Shown here: piece after piece, positions 38,501-52,016 of the stretch
Layout of the letters: each line of letters begins with the position of its first letter
Position numbering within the stretch: position 1 is the stretch's first letter
The notes under the pieces: model-generated
What the model saw: only the letters and a program-made list of their open reading frames with translations
The model's database searches: none
Told to the model about the DNA's origin: nothing
Assembly (NCBI GenBank): GCA_013397935.1
Contig: VZRN01004253.1
Coordinates: 458,484-522,483 of the forward strand
Reading direction: 5' to 3'
Length of the DNA: 64,000 nucleotides
From: Dasyornis broadbenti
Lineage: Eukaryota; Chordata; Aves; Passeriformes; Dasyornithidae
Translations under genes and position numbers: made by a program

Positions 38501-41500
38501 TTGTCTACATCTGTGTGGCAGCATGGTCTGCTCCCTTTGGGAGAGGAAAACCAGGTGGAGAGAAGCACACCACATGGCAAGAAATTCTCGTGTAAAACTA
38601 CCCATAGCTTTCAAGCATGTTGGTATTTTTAAATGATGTGCATTAGAGAAAAGAAGTATCAAATAACAGTAAAAGTTCAAGGTTAGATTTAATAGCTAAC
38701 TTTTCCTTCATGGATTTCCTACTGTAAAACTAAAAATTGGTAAAGATATACCAATGTTTGGCTAATAGTCCTATTCTAAGACCATGACTAAGCAGATTAT
38801 CATATGCAGTACAGTGTCCATAAGGCTGCTTCATGATTGCACAGATTGATTTGCAAAACAAGCTGTGAATGTTCATAAATATTTTTACATTAAAAAAGTT
38901 ATTTCCAAACAAAAAAAAAAAGGAAAAATTAATAAATGAATTTCAAATCAAGCTCTGCATTGTGTATAGCTTCTGACTTAAATTAATTAGCTTTTTTTTT
39001 TTTAAACTAGAGGTAGTATCAGGAATTCCAAACAATTTCAATTTACTGAATTTTATTATTCCACTTTTTTTTTTCTAAGCTCTTTCATGTACCAAGGAAA
39101 GAATTATGTTATACAAAATACCTGTATTTACATGCTGGAAGAATAAAGAAAAAATCTGGACGTAAAAACTGTATCTCCATGTAATATGAGATAGAGCATT
39201 AATACCTGTTGTTTCAGAAAATATGGTATACAAATATGTTATCACTACAATTCTGCTTAATATTTGATATAATAGAAATTTGTGTACTCGAAGCCTTACT
39301 GCCTATTTTGGGCAGTTCCTGTTTTAGTTTCTATCCTACTCTTTGTTCTGAGATCAGAAACTGTCCTACAAAGTGTGGAGACTGGTGAATATCTTAGATG
39401 TCTGTGTTCAAATGATTTGGTATTTTCAATGCATTTCTAAGCAGTTCATTGTATCCCTTCTCTCTAATAAGATGTTTGCTTGCTAAACATCCTTAAGTTC
39501 ATTAATTAAGTTGCTGCTCTGTGAATTAAAGATTTCCTTATGGTGTCTGGCACTTCTTTTTTTCCCTCAGTAATATATAAAATCTGGAGCTGTAAGGGAC
39601 TGAAAAGATCATCTCGTAAATTCTGTTCCAAATACATAAAAGAAAGTAATTTTCTTTTTCCGAGAATTTGTTGGATAGAAAACAGAGTTACTGGCTTGTT
39701 TGGAGCCTGGACTGAAGATTAAAAGCATGCCATTACATATGGATAGCTCAGATGATACGTTGATGGATGCACACTGCTTGTGTTGACTGCATAGATGATT
39801 TTGCTTTTGAGCTGGATTTTTGGCACACCTGATAACATGGCAAGCAGCGTTATGTTGGAACAGATATGTGACAACCCAGAGGTAGCAGATACTAGACTCT
39901 TACTGGTGAAAAAGTATAGAAGTAGGTTGGAACTAGATGATCTTTAAGGTCCCTTCCAACGCAAGCTGTGATTTTAATTTGAACTGGTTAGAACAAACCA
40001 CTGCAAGAATGAATCGGAAGTATTCACACCTCCAGCAGGCAACTGAGAGGTGCCCTCATTAACCCATCCCCACCTCTAACATACTCTTGAACTTTTTGTT
40101 CGTTTAATGAACAGTAAAATAATCTTGCTTTGTTAGCAAAAAGCCCAAGACCAAATGAGGGGCAGTTGATGAAGTTGCTTGGTCTCTCTCTCTCGTATTA
40201 GCTGCTCTCCATTACCCCCCACCCCCTTCCAGCCTTAAATATTGGAAGACCATGATAAGGTCTTCCTGGAGCCTTATTTCCTCCAGGATGTCTTCATAGG
40301 AGAGGTGCTCCAGCACGCTAACCTTTTCTGTGGCCTTCCTCTGGAGCTCCTCTGGCAGGTTCATGTCTTTCTTGTTCCGGGGGCCCCACAACTGATGCAG
40401 CACTGTGGGTAGGATGTCACCAGAGCAGAGCAGAGGGGCAGAGTCCCCTCTCTGGCCTTGCTGCCCACGCGGCTTTGGATGCAGCCCAGGACACATTTGG
40501 CTTTCTGGGCTGTGAGTGGACACTGCCAGCTCCTGTGTATTTTTTATTTACCAATATGCCCAAGTCCTCCTCCACAGGGCAGCTTTTGAGCTATTTATTA
40601 CACATTCTCTGTTGATCCCAGGGATTTGCCTTACCCAGGTGCAGTGAGCAGTCTGTGTAGACTTATTTTATGGCAGCTTTAAGCTCTTCTGCCTAATCCT
40701 TTTCCTAATTTCTCTGTGTATTGAAAGAGGATCTATTGAACCAGACTTTGAACATAACCAAGCTTCTTATACCTTCTGAACTTTATTCCTTTTGGTTTTA
40801 TTATTGAACAAGATGCTATTTCTTTTTGTTGTGGAAGAATGAAGCACAATGTTCAAGTCTTCCACAACACAGATTTGTTTTCTTTTCCCATCACTTACCT
40901 GCAAGTGCTTTGTTCATTGATGTAAGAAAAAAAATTGATATTGAAAGAAGTTCAATACCGTGTTAAATCAGTTTAATGAGTTTCTCTGTTGTTCAGGTTT
41001 GAAAATTGGACTTACTCAATGCATAATTTGCACCAGTGAAGAAATATATTTTTTGTACTATTATTTTTGCATATAGCTTTTGAGCTATTTGTTACTTTTA
41101 CAGTGATTTTTCTGCTGTAGTCTCTGCTTTTGCAGGCGTGACTTGGCGTTCTTATTCAAAGATAAAGCATTGAGTGAATGACGTATTATATAAAAATATG
41201 TATTTTCTTTAATGTGGGATATTTATTTTTAAAGTACAAAATAAATAGTATGTTGTATGCATATAACTCAGAGATCATTTTCCTTTCTGAAAAATGGTCT
41301 TTAAGTATAGGTATTAAAACAAATGTCCAGGTTAACACATTCTGAGAATTTTGCAATTCCATTTATTTAAAGTTGTGATTTTTTCTTAGCCCAGCAAGAT
41401 TAATTATTTATTTTAAGAGAGACACAACATCTATCACACACTGTATGTAATAATTGTTTGCTATATGCTGGTTCATCAAATTTTACTGCTGGGGGGAATG

Positions 41501-44500
41501 GCTTTTATTTGTGGATAATATTAAATCTGAGTCTTGAGCTGAAACTCGCAGTATTCTTTGAGATACGTTACAGTATTGTTTTCAGCATCTTTGAGCTCTG
41601 TGCTTATTGTAAATTAAACAAAACTCTCCTTCCATAAATGTAACTGCACACTCTAACTCCAGTCAACTATGGTAGAAATTGCATGTGAAGAAAGATAGAA
41701 AACTCTATAAAGTCACATCAAGAAAATATGATGGTCAGGAGTTCGCTTTGTGGGAATGGGAGTTCAGAGGAGCTTTTGTTCTAAGCTGTTTTTTTCAAGT
41801 ACATCTGTTCTTCACAAATACACTTGAGTAGCAGTATTGTAATGAACAGAGTTAAGGTGTTTAGGTTATGATTCATCTCTTTCCCCTTTCTTAGACAAGT
41901 CCTTGATTACGTTAGGTTTCTTTTGAATGATAAACTGCAATGTAAGTTAATATAGGTCATTCCTGTAGCCACCTCAAGTGGATGAGGTGGTGTTTAACAT
42001 TATTGGTAGGAAAATGGTTCCAAAATGTAGTGGTGTGTTTTGTTTGGTTGGGTTTTTTTTTGTTGTTTTTTGTGGTTTTTTTTTGGTATTGGAAACAATT
42101 GCTTTTCCAGTGTTTATTCATAAATAGGGGAAAAAAGCTCTCTATTGATAATATAAATATCTAGCTTTAATTTTTTTTTCCTTTTAGTTCTGAAAATAGC
42201 ATATTAAATTCCAAAACTAGTGTACTGACTGAAGATTCAAGCAAAGAGACTTGCCGTAAGTACCTCTATGCAATACCTCATTGTCTCACTACAGTACAAT
42301 TTAGATTATCTACAGAAGCAAGATTTTGACATCTAAGTATGTTCAATACATATTACTGATGGGTATGCTCAGTAATTATTATTTATCATTTTCATAAAAT
42401 GTTGGCCTTAAATTGTTCATCACAGCCAAAAATTCAGCCTGGAAAAGGTTGTGGGGTGTTCTTATTGTGGCCTTCTGGTACCTGGAGGGGCTGCAAGAGA
42501 GCAGGAGAGGGACTTTTTACAAGGGTATGTAGTGACAGAACAAGAAGTGGTGTCTTTAAACTGAAGGAGGGCAGGCTTAGATTAGAAATGAGGAAGAAAT
42601 TCTGACTGTGAAGGTGATGAAGCACTAGAACAGATTACTCAGAGAAGTTGTGTCTGCCCCATCCCTTTCTATCTAATTGGGCAGAGTTTGGCATAGTTTT
42701 CTTACGTTATCTCAAAAATTTCTCTTGTTTTCACTTTCCCATATATTCCTAAGTCTGCTGTCCTGCCTAGAAAGGCAGCCAGCAACGCTTGAATGTAGGT
42801 CTGGTTCTGCATTGCCAAAATGTGCTTAGCAGATGAAAAACATACAGTGAGAAAGTCAGATTCTGGCAGATTCAACGCTAAGATTCTTTCTCAGCATAAT
42901 GTTTTTATGAAAGCAGTGCAAAAAACCTATGTGTGCCAGTATTTAGGTTTTGTTCATCCTAGAGGATTTCAGGCATAGTTACTGCTCTGAGAGTGGGAGT
43001 CTTTGTTTAAATAGCGGTAAATTATACTCTTCTTTCTGAGGCTGTACCTCCTTAAAGAATTTTTGATGGTGAGATCTGTTTGTTTTCCTCAGTTGTGTTT
43101 CAGTCCACAGAATAAGAACACAGGTAATTAGCAAAATGTATTTAAATAATGTAGCATGCAATACTGCAGCACATCTACACAACTGTATCTGTAAATACTG
43201 GTTACTGATTGCAGGTGTGCCTTAAATACTGGTTGCTACAGGCGACTGTATATACAGTATCCTTATATTTAAATTCTTGCAATGACTTTGTTTTAAAATT
43301 TGTGCTGTTCTATCTAAAGATTTAAATTTATTTTAGCAGCTGATCAATCTTGCCTCCTGCATGAGTTCTTCAGTCCAATGGAAAAACTGTTCTTGAAAGG
43401 GAAAGGTACTGCAGCCTTACAGATTCACTTCCTTCCCTTTTGTCTGGAAAGGCGTTACTGTGCTGTCATTCTGATTAATGAAGAGGTAAGAATAGAATGT
43501 ATGTTCTGTGAGTGTTTATCATGTGATAGCCCAGTCAGGTAAGAATCAGGACGTTTGCCAATTATGTAAATAGGGTAAATGAGAGCAGTGCTGTGCAAAG
43601 GGACTTAGGGGTCCTGATCAAGGGCAACTTGAATATGAGTCAGCAGTGCCCTGACAGCCAGGAGGGACATCCCTGTCCTGGGGGCATCATGCACAGCATC
43701 ACCAGCCGGGCAAGGCAGGGGATTGTCCCTCTCTGCTCTAAGCTAGGGCGGCCTCACCTTGAGTGCTGGGGGCAGTTTTGGGCACCACAATATTAAAAAA
43801 AGACCCTGAGCTGTTAGAGAACATCCAAAGGAGGTCACGAAAATGATGAAGGGCATTGAGGGGAAGCCATGTGAGGAGTGGCAACCTGGAGAAGAGGAGA
43901 CTGAGGGGATACCTCACTGCAGTTACAACTTCCTCGTGAAGGGAAGAGGAGGGGCAGGCACTGATCTCTGCTCTGTGGTGACAGTGACAGGACCTGAGGG
44001 AATGGCCTGAAGCTGTGTCAGGGAAGGGTTAGGTTGGATATCAGGAAAAGGTTCTTCTCCCAGGCAGTGGTTGGGCACTGGATCATCTCCCCAGGGCAGT
44101 AGTCACAGCACCAAGCCTGGCAGAGCTCAAGAAACATTTGGACAATGCTCTGAGGAACATGGAGTGACTCTTTGGGCTGTGCTGTGTAGGGCTGGGAGTT
44201 GAACTTAAATGATCCTAGTGGGTCCCTTCCAATTCAGCATATTCTATGAAGATGCAAATTAGTTATGTACATATTTTAAGGTAATGTTTTTGCATGCATG
44301 TGTAATTATAAAGATGTGATCTATGTGCTGGCATTTGGAACTGAAACTCTTTTTTTTTTTTTCCTATGAAAACAGAGTATTCCTATAATTCATGGAGGAT
44401 GAAGTGGCTTAAAAATTTGGTTGGATATTTAGATAAGATTACAGGCTTCAGCTAAGAAATTTAAACCAAAGTTTACTGTCCTTTTATCTCCACATAATTA

Positions 44501-47500
44501 GAATTATATGAAATGCTGCAGGCAACTTTTCACTTTGAAATCATTAAGTAATACTGCAAGAAATGCTATTTTGGTGGCTTTTCTAGGCATCTGAGCTTCA
44601 GAAAAGAAAGGAAATTTAAATAGCTTGTCTTGACGTGGGTGCAAGAATAATGCATAGGATAAAGACTTTACTATTCTGTACTTCTCCTTGTATTTATTAC
44701 TGTATTTAAAGTATGCTGTCAAAGTAGAATAAAAATTTTCCTTGCTGTCTCTTTTTAAATTTTTCTGTCAATCAGAGTTCCATTCAGAAAAGACTGTACA
44801 TGAGTACTGACTCCACAACCGTTCAGTCTCTCCTGACTCATGTAGTCTGAGTTTTGCCATATATACTTAATTGAAATTCAAATTACCAAGACCCGATTTT
44901 GATCAAATTTCAGAACTTAAAACCTTGCAATCCAGCTTTTTGATGTTCCTGCAATCCTTTATCTCAGTGGTCACAACCTTATTTCTGTGTCTTTAGTCCA
45001 TTTTTTCACCTCTTTAACCTGTCTGCTATGTTTTTTCTCTGGCTGTCAATGTTTCAAAACCCTGTTGTTTTTCTGATCTTCTCTGTGTGGCTGATCTCAA
45101 GGCTTGCATTCTGCTTCTTACTTTCATATCACTGCCTCTGTGTTTCAGCTTTCCCTTTTTGAAATTACATGCCTCTGCCTTTCTCTCTGCCATGTTTTTA
45201 ATGGTGCTTCTAAAACTAAATGACTTTTTCTCCTGCATATTCTCAGCTTCCATATTTTCCCCTTCTACAGTACATGGAACTTCTGCTAGTGTCTGGTGTT
45301 TGTATATTCGATACGATTTTTTTATTGTTTAAGCGTGACAGTGGCTATGCCACCTGGCCAGCTTAATTTTTTAGCTTGTTCATAGAGGAAAATAAGACTA
45401 ATACAATTATGCCCAAGCCTGTATTTCTGACTCTGTTCAGTATTTGAAAATACTGGCCACTTCTTTAAGAAAACAAGCCATATGACTGGAAGTCTTAAAG
45501 AGTGCACAGTTCTCTTGATTTTCTTTAAAACTAGCAGAGATAGAAGAGATTTTCTGTCTAAGTCTGCACTGAAATAGTGAGCTCACACCTTATTGACAGC
45601 AGGGAATCACCCACAAAGAAGATGTATTAACATCCTTGTGTCAGAGGTTAGCAATCTTTGTGGATGGTTCAGTGGAAAATCAATCCAGTGCTCAGCATCA
45701 TTCAAAAAGAGAAATTATTAGGAAAGGAATCCACATCAACAGCAGTACATTCATAAAGGAATGCTAGGTCCATTCGTTTCATTCAATAAAATTTCTAGAT
45801 GCAGTCTCTAGACAAGGAAGAACCTGGCCTACTGCTGTCTGGGAGCAAATCTGAGCAGAATCTGTTATGATTTTATACTTTTTAAATCTTTGCTATTGAC
45901 AATTTAGTTGTTTGTTTGTTTCTTTATTAGAATCAGAATTATACACCTTGGCTGAGAAGATTAGGTGCGTGCTACATAAGGAATAGAGCCTGAAAGCTAA
46001 ATAATATCGTGAAGGGAAATTGAGACATTAAGGAGAGAATGTTAATCCAAGAGATGTGGTCAGAGCTGTAGGATGGTCATAGTTCAGGTGGAAAGGGAAA
46101 AGTACATTTCTGATAGCTCCGGTGTTGCCTCCAGTGGTGATGTAGAAACAAATTTAGACACCTGGCTACTAGTTACTGTTCTTAACAAAGATCAGTTGAC
46201 CTTTTCATAGAAGGCAGCATTAATGCCTCAGAGAAACCGCTGTTAAGTCCTGTCTGGTAACTTTTTCTGGAACACCTGGTCCTTTCATCTTAGCTGAGTA
46301 GATGTGATGCATTTAAAGGCTCCTCAAAGTGCAAAATTTTTGATACGCAGAACCTCAGCTTAGAAAAATTAAATCCATCTACATACTTGCATAATTTTTG
46401 AGTAAATGTATGAAATTTCCTAGGGAAAGATGAAACTGCAAGATAGCTAACATGATTTTAGAGCTGTACAGTAATGGCACAGGAAGAATTTGGCTTTCTT
46501 ATATATTGTGTACATGGCTGCAATATTTCAGTCATTATTGAACTGACAAAGAAGTTCAGCCACCATGCTGTATGATGATCAAATGACTGCACAATGAGTA
46601 GTCTTGTATCTTCCAATATGGACTTGTGTTATATATAACATCTAATAAATAACTTAATTTAGTGTTTCTCTGATTTCTTCCTACCTACCTTTCCTACCCT
46701 TTTTGACAAACAGACCAAAATAGTAATCAGGGTAGGTCTGCTCCTTCATTACGATCAATGAAGAAGGTATTGAGACTTGAATCTGATAGGAATCCTATCC
46801 ATCATTGCAGCAGCTATATATCTGTAATAACAGCAAGTTTTCTGGCCTTCTCAAGGATGTTGCTTATTTTGAAATAAACTTTAACTTTTCTAGGGTTTGA
46901 AATGACAGCACAAGCCATTTATAGCATTTCTCAAGGATTTATTCCATTGTTGCATTGTTCTTTAGGAAAAATTGAAACAGACATTTTCCAGATTTTTAGC
47001 ATAGATCTTTTCATAGAAGATATTATATATTGTTAAACATAACTGGGTTTCTTTTTTTTTTTAATATATCTTTGTTTCTGGGAGCTAATTTAAATGTGGA
47101 ATTTTTAATGATAATAATATATTAAATCATAGTTTAAGAGTGCCAGTATAGACTTTCACAGCTAAAAGTCTAATATAAAATTAAATTGGATATTGAGAGA
47201 ACACTTTGCTGTCTGTTGCCCTTACATACTTGCATGGGCAACTGCAACTTCCTAGGTGCTCTACATTCTTTTGAAATATCAGTTAGCAATGGGATTAGAT
47301 AAATAGTTCCAGAGCTCTTTTATTAACTCTTTTCGTTAACAGTAAACCCTACACAATGTTGATGCTGTCCTGTTTGCAGCTGATGTAAAATGGAAATACA
47401 AAGCATTAAAACCATGGGCATGCAAGCTAAACTCTCAAACTACAGTGAAATACCCATTCTGTTCCAAAGCACCAGGAAAAAAGCTCAGCGGAAGGAAAAC

Positions 47501-50500
47501 AGGATTTGCATTCTGTGGAGATCAAAACCCCAGAATTCTTCAAAGCAAAGAGGAAATTGGGGAAGTTTGTTCCTTCCTATAAGCACACTGATGTCAGCAA
47601 GGACAGGAAAAGTAACTGATAATAGAATGGCATCCTAGCAACCTGCACCTTTGTAAAATTAGCTGTATGTGCCGTGAGCTTGTTAATGGCCCTTATGGAG
47701 CCAAATCACTGTGTCAAACAGGAATAATTCCTGTTTAAATTGGTTCCCAGAAGTGGCTATTTGTGTGTGGGAATCCAATTTTGCTGTAGGTTTCTTTAAT
47801 CCTTCTCAAGGAAGATTTGTGTGAGCTCTTGAATCAAGGAAGGAGAGAAAATGCCATCAGAGTTGAATAGCTTTCCTTCTGCTGGGTCAGAAATATAATT
47901 GCAGTGTTTTCAGCCTTAACATAAATATCTGATGAAACTACAAATGAAGACGAAAGAAAAAACAGGGTTTTCTATGTTATTGAGCAATATTCATAGCAAT
48001 ATTCATAGCAAAACTTTGCATTGTTTGGCAGATGCAGTAAACTATATAAATAAATTATTTCCTTCACATCTGGAATGAGAATAAAAGACAGAATACACAT
48101 TTCTAGGGCAGAGTTTTACAGAATATGGTTTATGAAAATAAAGAGAGACTGTGCAAATTATATCAGTTGTTGCAGAGGCATTTAATTCTTTATCTTGCAA
48201 TCAGTAGAAGCTAAAATTGAAAAAAAATTGTGGTAAACACAAAGAAGTTACCAAAGCAATATTACTATGTATGTTAAATCTCCTGCCCAGTTCAGATAGA
48301 TGTGTGGCACCTGTCTTGGATATCTTCTTAGTTTGGGCCGTTCTGATCGTGGACTTTTTAATTTGGGTACTTTCTGTGAGTTTTCTTTTCATAAAAAATG
48401 CTTTTTTGTCTTTCATTTGCAGATTTTTTTTTTTATTCAATCTATAGTTCAAAGTGTTATTTCTCTGCTAGTTAATTTACCCTTTCCTTTATGAAAAATT
48501 ACTGTATTTCTTTGTCCTAGGTTATGTTTATATTTACTTTCAAGCTTCTGTAGGTTTTCCATTCTTTTTTATGTAATAATTAAGCTTTATGAAGTTTATT
48601 TCTTTTTAAACAAGAATTTATACACGATGCTAACCTGTCTTGACTTCTGCTCTTTTTTGCTTTCTAGAGAAATGTTTCTAGCTCAAAACAATTGTAAACA
48701 TTAAAAAAAAAAAAAAAAAAAAAATCCTAAATGGTGAGGAGAAATGAAGGCTGCTCATGAACATGTTTAAATTATATGCAAGTGTGGCACATATTTAGAA
48801 TGCACAGTTTTTGCTGTATGTATGGGTCAGGGTACTCTCATTCAGTTAAATTATGAGGAGTTGGAAAGGATTCAATTTGCTGAAATTTCTTGACTTTTCA
48901 GATTTAATATTATCAATTCAATTTACTTCATTATCATGGTATGGCTTGAAATAATAATTTTCTTCTGTTTAGGCATAGTTTTAAAAAAACAAGCGTCTTG
49001 AATGTGTCAGTTATTTCACAGGTCAGATCTTAGTTTTTACTAGGATATCTTTGCTTTTAGTTTTAATACTTTGCCTTCTGTTCTGCATGAGCTGCATTGT
49101 GAAGAGTGTGGATGTGTGTTCTTGTGTTCCAGATTGGAGAATTTATATACCTGATAGAGGGAAGAGGTGATTTACCGTTGCCTTCAGAATTGCCTGCCTT
49201 GGACAGTCCAAATGTTTTGTGTGCCACCAATACCTCAGAAGGTGCAGTGAATAGAAGGGAGAAGAGTAAAATAGAGGAAATGTTTGGGTTTTTTTTTGTA
49301 AATATTCTTTCCATGCATTTTTTCTAAAAATTAATTAAATACTTGTGGTAAAAAAAAATGTTTATAGTGAAGTGTAAAAAATATATTATAATGTAGCCAT
49401 GTGATATTTCTTTTAATGTTTTCCACTCCATTCTGTTCAGAGCATCAGCTGATTATCACTTGGTGATCTTTAACTTTCTTGTCTTGTTTTCAACATAATC
49501 TACATAAATATTTTTTCATATTTTTTTTTTTTATTTTCTTCTTCTGAATATAGGTTGCTAGCCAGATGAACCAGGACAAGTCATCTCTATCTAGAATTTT
49601 TCTAGCTTTAAAACACATGAGTTTGGTGTGCAGTGATGTAATTTGGCAGATATTCCAATGCTTTTGTCTTCGAATAGCCAGGGATAAACTCCTGTCAGTC
49701 CTATTTCAGAAACACTGTGGCTGTTACTTGAAATAATTTCTAGAGGTTTATTTTAGAGGGTATATAACATCATCTAGAGGGGTAAAAGCATGGCTGTGTT
49801 GTGTAGGTAGAAAAGCTTTGGTAAACTACTGTGATAATAGTAGTAGCACTGAAGTCTGAGATTTTTTTATTAGCTAATTTGCTAGCTATTTCTCAGTTTT
49901 ATTAACTAAATTTTGGGATGGATTTCAGTCTGCTAATTTTTGCTTCCATATTATGTTGAAAAATAAAGTATTATATGTAATAAATGGCATGTACTAAATT
50001 AATAGCATGGAACTAGACACTGAAGAAATTTTGTATTCTGACTTTTCTTTAGAGATTAGAAATTTTAAATACTCTATGCAGTTTCAATAGCAGCTGACCA
50101 AAGTGGTGCATGGTTTTGTTTTGCTCTTTTGTTTAATTTGTTTTTTTAACAGATCCAAGTGTATCACAGCCAGTTTTATATTTGAAATGTGGACTTGGTC
50201 AGACTCTTGAGGAAAATCTGAGGATTCCATTGGTCAACGAGTCAAGAGAGAGAGCCCTGGCTCTCGCTGCACAACAGCAGATGTCAGCTGTTGAATACGA
50301 AAGGAGATTGATGACTGGGACTCTGCAGAGCAGCAGTGTTCGAGTTGCAGCTGCATTGTTGGGGCTGTCCAGAATAGAGGTGAGAAACACAGTTATGTGG
50401 TGTTGCAATTAAATTTAGTTGTCCTTGATTTGTAGGACTGATTTTTTTTATGTTTCAGGAAATAATGTGAAGTTACACTTTTTTTCACGCACCTGACAGT

Positions 50501-51981
50501 TACTAATCCCAATTCCCCTCAGACACTGCCGTATTTTACACGTTCATTCTGAAGTTACTTTGTCTCTCCATGCTGTTATGAAGTCCTTCCTTGAAGAAAA
50601 CTTGGCTGCAGTTAAGAAAAGCACTAATATTTTACTTAACTTCTGAAAAAATCTATTGATTAAAAAAGCTTTCATATTCTATGTAATAGGTATCTCTTAT
50701 TAATATTCTTCATTATGCATATTTTTATAAGAAATGGGATTTTCTTTTCAAACCTATAGACTTTGAGAATAAATGAAGGATCAGGGCAGACTTTTCCTTG
50801 TCTTAGAAACAATGCAAAATAGTTTTGGTAAGGCACAAGTCTTCCTAATAAGATATAGCTCCCCATTTGTGCATCATTCCAACCTACAGATATTTTCCCA
50901 AGATTTCAACATCCAGAAAAAAAGAATTCTCCCAAGATAATCCATTAAATAATCCATAATTACTTGTGAATAAATTTGTATTAGTAATATTGCCAACTAA
51001 ACGTGGCTTTTTCTCATGAAGAATTCAAGTGTAGCCTTCTATGGATGGTAGTCACACTTTGGGTTTTAATTTCCCTTGTGCCTGGATGTTACCTGGCCTC
51101 AGACCAATTGCTGGGCAGCAGTGTTATTCCAGCTTTCCAGGCTGGCATTTCTCTGAGTATGGTTCCCAGTGCTATGAGGAAAAGAATTTTCCCTTGTGGT
51201 TTGATGTTGCTAAACTTACGCCTTTTGTTTAAAAAGTAATATAAAACAAATAAAATGAGGGAAACTTACATCATAACTTTAATCTGTTGTGTGATTGTAG
51301 CAGGACGACAATTATAATCGTGTAATCTAGGCTCAAGTAGTTTCCTTTGGGATTATAGCTAATCCACTGCTGTGGTAACATTTTATTGACTTTTCATAAC
51401 TGAAGTCCCTTAGTATCACAGTCACTTAGCAAATACTTGATGAAAAGTCTTAACTGCTCTGAAGTTGTGGATGGGATCAACGCAGAACATAATAGAAGCA
51501 CTTCTTGCACCACTAGACATGCTAAAATGCAATATGAGTTCTAAAACCACATGTATCATGGGAAGAGTGGAGGATAATTAGTTTAATTATATTATAAACA
51601 TGTAATGACAGATATTAGCACTGAATAAATTACCATGTGAGAAATGAAGCTAATATGCAGAAAGAAGTATTTTGTTCCATGTACAGAAAGTGTTATTCTT
51701 GCTTTTGACAAATACAGGGGAGAAGTTCTGCTACATACCGGCATAGAAAAGAGTTTACACGTTCAAAAGATCTCAATATCCACTATGCAGGCTAAATTAT
51801 GAAACATACTCCTAATAACTTTTTGTAATAAATTCTTGCCAACTATCTGTTTAGAAGTGACAGCATAGAAATTCTGGTGTCATTAACTGAAGAAACTTCT
51901 TTTGAGGGGGCTTGGTGTTCTGCAGTCCAATTTGGAGCTGAAGTATGATTTTAGGTGGTCTAAACTCTTCCATTCCCTCAC

Positions 51982-52016
<35 letters not shown>

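Larger units (their letters stand above)
36615..42187 (+). other. CFAP47 intron 13
   Basis: A 5.6 kb intron with an unassigned dispersed repeat at 36760-37068, a CR1 3' fragment at 39910-39975, an antisense CR1 fragment at 40222-40660, and a T/G tract at 42031-42092. The stretch 37.1-39.9 kb is AT-rich with T runs (for example 38375-38391) and no element I can name. Confidence 0.75.
43486..49132 (+). other. CFAP47 intron 15
   Basis: A 5.6 kb intron. A 669 bp sense CR1 lies at 43584-44252, a 12 bp tandem duplication at 47984-48007, and an A run at 48703-48724. The remaining AT-rich sequence shows no exon or nameable element. Confidence 0.78.

Noticed and set aside
40212..40523. 103-codon minus-strand open frame
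   Set aside because: It is a remnant of the CR1 ORF2 C-terminal end inside a truncated LINE copy, not a host gene.
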